Below, one piece after another: positions 61,636 through 64,000 of a stretch of 64,000 bases of DNA. Each line of letters opens with the position of its first letter. Position 1 is the stretch's first letter. A program made the position numbers and the translations under genes. The stretch lies in assembly GCA_016715965.1 (NCBI GenBank), contig JADJXG010000001.1, positions 1,245,501 to 1,309,500 of the forward strand. Direction: 5' to 3'. The notes beneath the pieces are model-generated. The model worked only from the letters and a program-made list of their open reading frames with translations. It made no database searches and was not told the origin of the DNA. This stretch comes from Saprospiraceae bacterium. GTDB lineage: Bacteria > Bacteroidota > Bacteroidia > Chitinophagales > Saprospiraceae.

Positions 61636-62392
61636 GCTCCGATCTCTTTACCAAAGGATAAATAACAGGACGGGCTGGCGCAGCATCTAGATCAATCGGC
61701 GCCAGTTGCAGATACATGAGGTAATTACCATCCCGGATTTCTTCGGGGATATAGATCAACTCTGTGATGGTACAATCCTGTTTTCGTTCTCCATTCCAAA
61801 ATATCCTGTGCGCTACCAACTTTCCCTCGTCTTCCTCGCGATCGACGGAAGGTAGGTCAACCAACAAGTGCTTGACTTTAAGAGATACAATATACTCCAT
61901 TGCCTCTTTTGAAAAATAGGCCGGGTTTTGCCCGGAGTATTTCTTAATTTTCTTATTGTCGGGATTGGGTAATGTCCTTATGGCAAGTGCTTCAATGATC
62001 TCATCTTGAAGCAGTGATTGAAGTGTTTTCCTTTCTATCACATAATCTCCTTCATGGGTTTTGGTGGGATAGAGACTGCACACATGGACTGGGAACCAAA
62101 ATTGCTTTAACACATTTTGTATTGAGATTTTGTCCTTGGACAAATGACCATAACATTCTGTGTGGGTTCCATTTCCATGAACATTGTATTGCAGGTTCAA
62201 AAAATTGACAGGACCGCCCTCTGCAACAGATCCTACAAATGAACCCATTCTGACCGGTTGGGTGCTAAACAATGGTGCATAAAAGCAATTGGCCTGTTCT
62301 TCTCCTTCCCGAATGTAAATGCTTAAATCATGTCCCTGGGTTAAGTCTGCCAGCATCTCGGGATCGCCAAAATCAAACATTCCTTTTTTCAT
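61625..62392 (-). CDS. cyclase-family (kynurenine formamidase-like) metal hydrolase
   Basis: About 255 aa of the cyclase family, whose members include kynurenine formamidase and isatin hydrolase. The metal-binding motif H-x-G-T-H-x-D-x-x-x-H is present with changes, as H-G-N-G-T-H-T-E-C-Y-G-H. The N-terminal DLSIYIREGEE and a late VAHRIFWNGER segment fit the fold; a usual terminal PV-x-x-I is seen as PARPVIYPL. The Asp-to-Glu change and the altered Pro may shift substrate use, so the formamidase role is not assured. ATG 62392 is used, 2 bp after the nadK stop. nadK being next door and kynurenine formamidase being a de novo NAD enzyme is suggestive. Confidence 0.75.
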   Translation of the reverse strand: MKKGMFDFGDPEMLADLTQGHDLSIYIREGEEQANCFYAPLFSTQPVRMGSFVGSVAEGGPVNFLNLQYNVHGNGTHTECYGHLSKDKISIQNVLKQFWFPVHVCSLYPTKTHEGDYVIERKTLQSLLQDEIIEALAIRTLPNPDNKKIKKYSGQNPAYFSKEAMEYIVSLKVKHLLVDLPSVDREEDEGKLVAHRIFWNGERKQDCTITELIYIPEEIRDGNYLMYLQLAPIDLDAAPARPVIYPLVKRSEHEK

Positions 62393-62394
62393 TC

Positions 62395-63279
62395 TTAATA
62401 GTTTCTTTGATCCAGGCCCCAACTTAGTTTGCTGTGTATGGTTTTCAAAAAGCTAACCGGTTGCAATTGGACCAACTGGATGGTGTAATCGCATTTGCGA
62501 ATCGCCAATTGGTCTTTTTGCTGAATAATGGATTTTCTGGAATCGAGTGTGCACAAAAAACTATCTTCCCTTCCTTCCACTTCAAAACTTAAAATGGAAT
62601 CATCTGGTATTACAACCGGTCTCACATTCAAATTATGCGGAGCCACTGGTGTAATGACAAAACTTGCATTGTTGGGAAATAAAATTGGTCCCCCGCATGA
62701 AAGAGAATATCCTGTGGATCCGGTTGGACTGGATACAATCAACCCGTCTGCCCAATATGAATTCATAAAATCTCCATTTATAAAAGTATGAATGGTGATC
62801 ATGGATGAGTTGTCTCTTTTAGAAATGGTAAAATCATTCAGTGCGATGGGTATATCTCCAAAAAGCTTAGACTCACTTTCCAGTTGAAGTAAAGTGCGAT
62901 TTTCTAAAAAATAATTGCCTTCAAGAATTTGGTATATTGCATCGGGTATAATTTTTTTTTCGATACTCGCCAGAAATCCTAGTCTTCCGGCATTTATTCC
63001 AATAATCGGTATTCCACCGTGTCTGATGTGGGTCACTGCATGTAGGATTGTCCCATCTCCCCCAAAGCAAATCATAAAGTCTGGTTTTTCTCTAATGATG
63101 TCTTCATGACTTGCCCAAACATCTGATTTCCACCTGGACTTCAATTCTAATGACAATTCATCATGGAAATATTGATAAATGGCAAATTGAATTTTATTCT
63201 CTTTGAGTTGATTGATCAAGCCAATCAGATGGGGAAGGTTCTCCTCCTTCACTTTCTGGCAGTAAATAAATATTTTCAT
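62395..63279 (-). CDS. nadK: NAD kinase
   Basis: A 294-aa ATP-NAD kinase making NADP. The G-G-D-G-T motif sits at residues 73-77 in FMICFGGDGTILHAV, followed by GINAGRLGFLASI and the N-D-F-x-x-x-(K/R) region (ALNDFTISKRDNS). SPTGSTGYSLSCGGPILFP completes the nucleotide-binding set. Length is normal. The start overlaps the stop of the outer-membrane protein gene (ATGA at 63276-63279), and the cyclase-family gene starts 2 bp later, so this is part of one compact operon. Confidence 0.95.
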   Translation of the reverse strand: MKIFIYCQKVKEENLPHLIGLINQLKENKIQFAIYQYFHDELSLELKSRWKSDVWASHEDIIREKPDFMICFGGDGTILHAVTHIRHGGIPIIGINAGRLGFLASIEKKIIPDAIYQILEGNYFLENRTLLQLESESKLFGDIPIALNDFTISKRDNSSMITIHTFINGDFMNSYWADGLIVSSPTGSTGYSLSCGGPILFPNNASFVITPVAPHNLNVRPVVIPDDSILSFEVEGREDSFLCTLDSRKSIIQQKDQLAIRKCDYTIQLVQLQPVSFLKTIHSKLSWGLDQRNY

Positions 63280-64000
63280 CTGAAGGCGGATTTACTTTGA
63301 ATAAAAAACCCCGATTGACCCAAGTGGTTTAAACTATAATTAAACTGTATTTTGAGCGATTGATTTACCAATAAGTCTGTTCCAATCGTAACACTTCTCA
63401 GAAGAGTGTTTGATAGTGTGTTTGATACTGCGGCCCATGGATTGACTACATAAGCTGTGTTGCCGTTTATTTTAATATCTCCAATTAGATTTATTTTTAA
63501 CCTTGGCTCAGATCCTAAAATTTTAAAGAAACTCCTTTTATACTGAAAAATCCGGTAAAACAATCCAGTACTTGCATGGATAAAGTGAATTCCGTCGATG
63601 ACATAATATTCATACCCTTCCGTATCATACAAATATCCCAGCGCCCTGGACATTAGGTATGGTGGTCTTTTGGAACCAATCGTCTGACCAAGATGCATAT
63701 CTACCACCCACCTTAATCTTTTACCCATACTTTGAGCATACAATAATTCCTGGGTAAATTGAGCCATGTTTACATTTCCATTGGATATGGAGCTGAAATA
63801 GCTTAAAGACCCCGCCATCTTTAACCCGGTAGTTGGTCGCACCTCAAGATCTATCCCGGAATATTTTATAAAAATTGTGTTTTGCAGGTAATCCAATTGA
63901 TCGTATCCCAGTAATAAAAAATCCGGGTTGCTTTCTGCAATATCCTTGTGTATTCGGTATCGGTGAAACTCTGTGGTGAATACATGGGTATAGTATCTGT
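63276..64000 (-). CDS. outer-membrane beta-barrel protein, BamA/TamA-like (partial)
   Basis: The frame is open from the stop at 63276-63278 to the right edge, so the N-terminus is missing; at least 241 residues are seen. It is rich in alternating aromatic strands (TTEFHRYRI, LLGYDQLDYLQNTIFIKYS, LEVRPTTGLKMAGSLSYFSS, VTIGTDLLVNQSLKIQFNYS, SGFFIQSKSAFR), with the final aromatic residue typical of outer-membrane barrels. The style resembles the C-terminal barrel of the surface-antigen/BamA superfamily seen in Bacteroidota. No POTRA domain is visible inside the window. It precedes nadK with a 4-bp overlap. Confidence 0.65.
   Translation of the reverse strand, partial: RYYTHVFTTEFHRYRIHKDIAESNPDFLLLGYDQLDYLQNTIFIKYSGIDLEVRPTTGLKMAGSLSYFSSISNGNVNMAQFTQELLYAQSMGKRLRWVVDMHLGQTIGSKRPPYLMSRALGYLYDTEGYEYYVIDGIHFIHASTGLFYRIFQYKRSFFKILGSEPRLKINLIGDIKINGNTAYVVNPWAAVSNTLSNTLLRSVTIGTDLLVNQSLKIQFNYSLNHLGQSGFFIQSKSAFR

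Overview
The window looks like a chromosomal segment of a Bacteroidota bacterium, most probably a Saprospiraceae-type member. This is inferred from seven large secreted proteins with type IX secretion (T9SS) C-terminal signals, a PorP/SprF-type partner protein, cohesin, dockerin and SprB-repeat domains, bacillithiol synthesis (BshA), class III PHA synthase, TAnnTTTG-type promoter elements and almost no Shine-Dalgarno sites. No 16S gene is present, so the taxon stays an inference.

Layout. 1-1.1 kb: the tail of a GH20-like hexosaminidase overlapping a glycosylasparaginase, a glycoprotein-degradation pair. 1.4-10.5 kb: a LuxR-type response regulator, a 1320-aa dockerin-bearing T9SS protein, a 1039-aa cohesin/SprB-repeat surface protein and a PorP/SprF-type outer-membrane protein; this reads as a surface adhesin module. 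10.6-14.5 kb: lnt, a MerR regulator with a cobalamin-binding-like C-terminus, and bshA. 14.5-20 kb: three minus-strand genes for exported proteins, with a heptanucleotide tandem repeat near a gene that lacks a good start codon. 20-25.4 kb: glutaryl-CoA dehydrogenase, nadA, paaZ and a methyltransferase. 25.5-29.9 kb: two more T9SS cargo genes separated by a 757-bp non-coding element with 18-bp perfect terminal inverted repeats and a 9-bp target duplication. 30-33.5 kb: phaC, phaE, a PhaJ-like hydratase and a cupin. 33.6-39.1 kb: a seven-gene minus-strand operon (four exported proteins, three of them SnoaL-like, plus an O-methyltransferase, an SRPBCC protein and an AraC regulator), divergent from a TPR histidine kinase and its response regulator (39.3-41.9 kb). 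42-48.3 kb: thrS, a helical lipoprotein, a methyltransferase, radA and fumarylacetoacetase. 48.4-49.1 kb: a collapsed HNH endonuclease gene overlapping an intact MazG-like pyrophosphohydrolase. 49.3-57.4 kb: GT2, metK, a beta-barrel protein, a DUF937 protein and a 1398-aa T9SS protein.

The most unusual feature is at 57.5-59.24 kb. Twenty-three tandem copies of a 70/71-bp unit run directly into an intact tRNA-Pro(GGG) gene. Each unit begins like the tRNA itself (5' acceptor strand plus the start of the D arm), carries a perfect 9-bp hairpin where the D loop would be, and resumes with the second half of the D arm. This looks like a tRNA-derived repeat array. After it come an alkyladenine glycosylase, a serine hydrolase, a small membrane protein, a cyclase-family protein, nadK and an outer-membrane protein that runs off the right edge.
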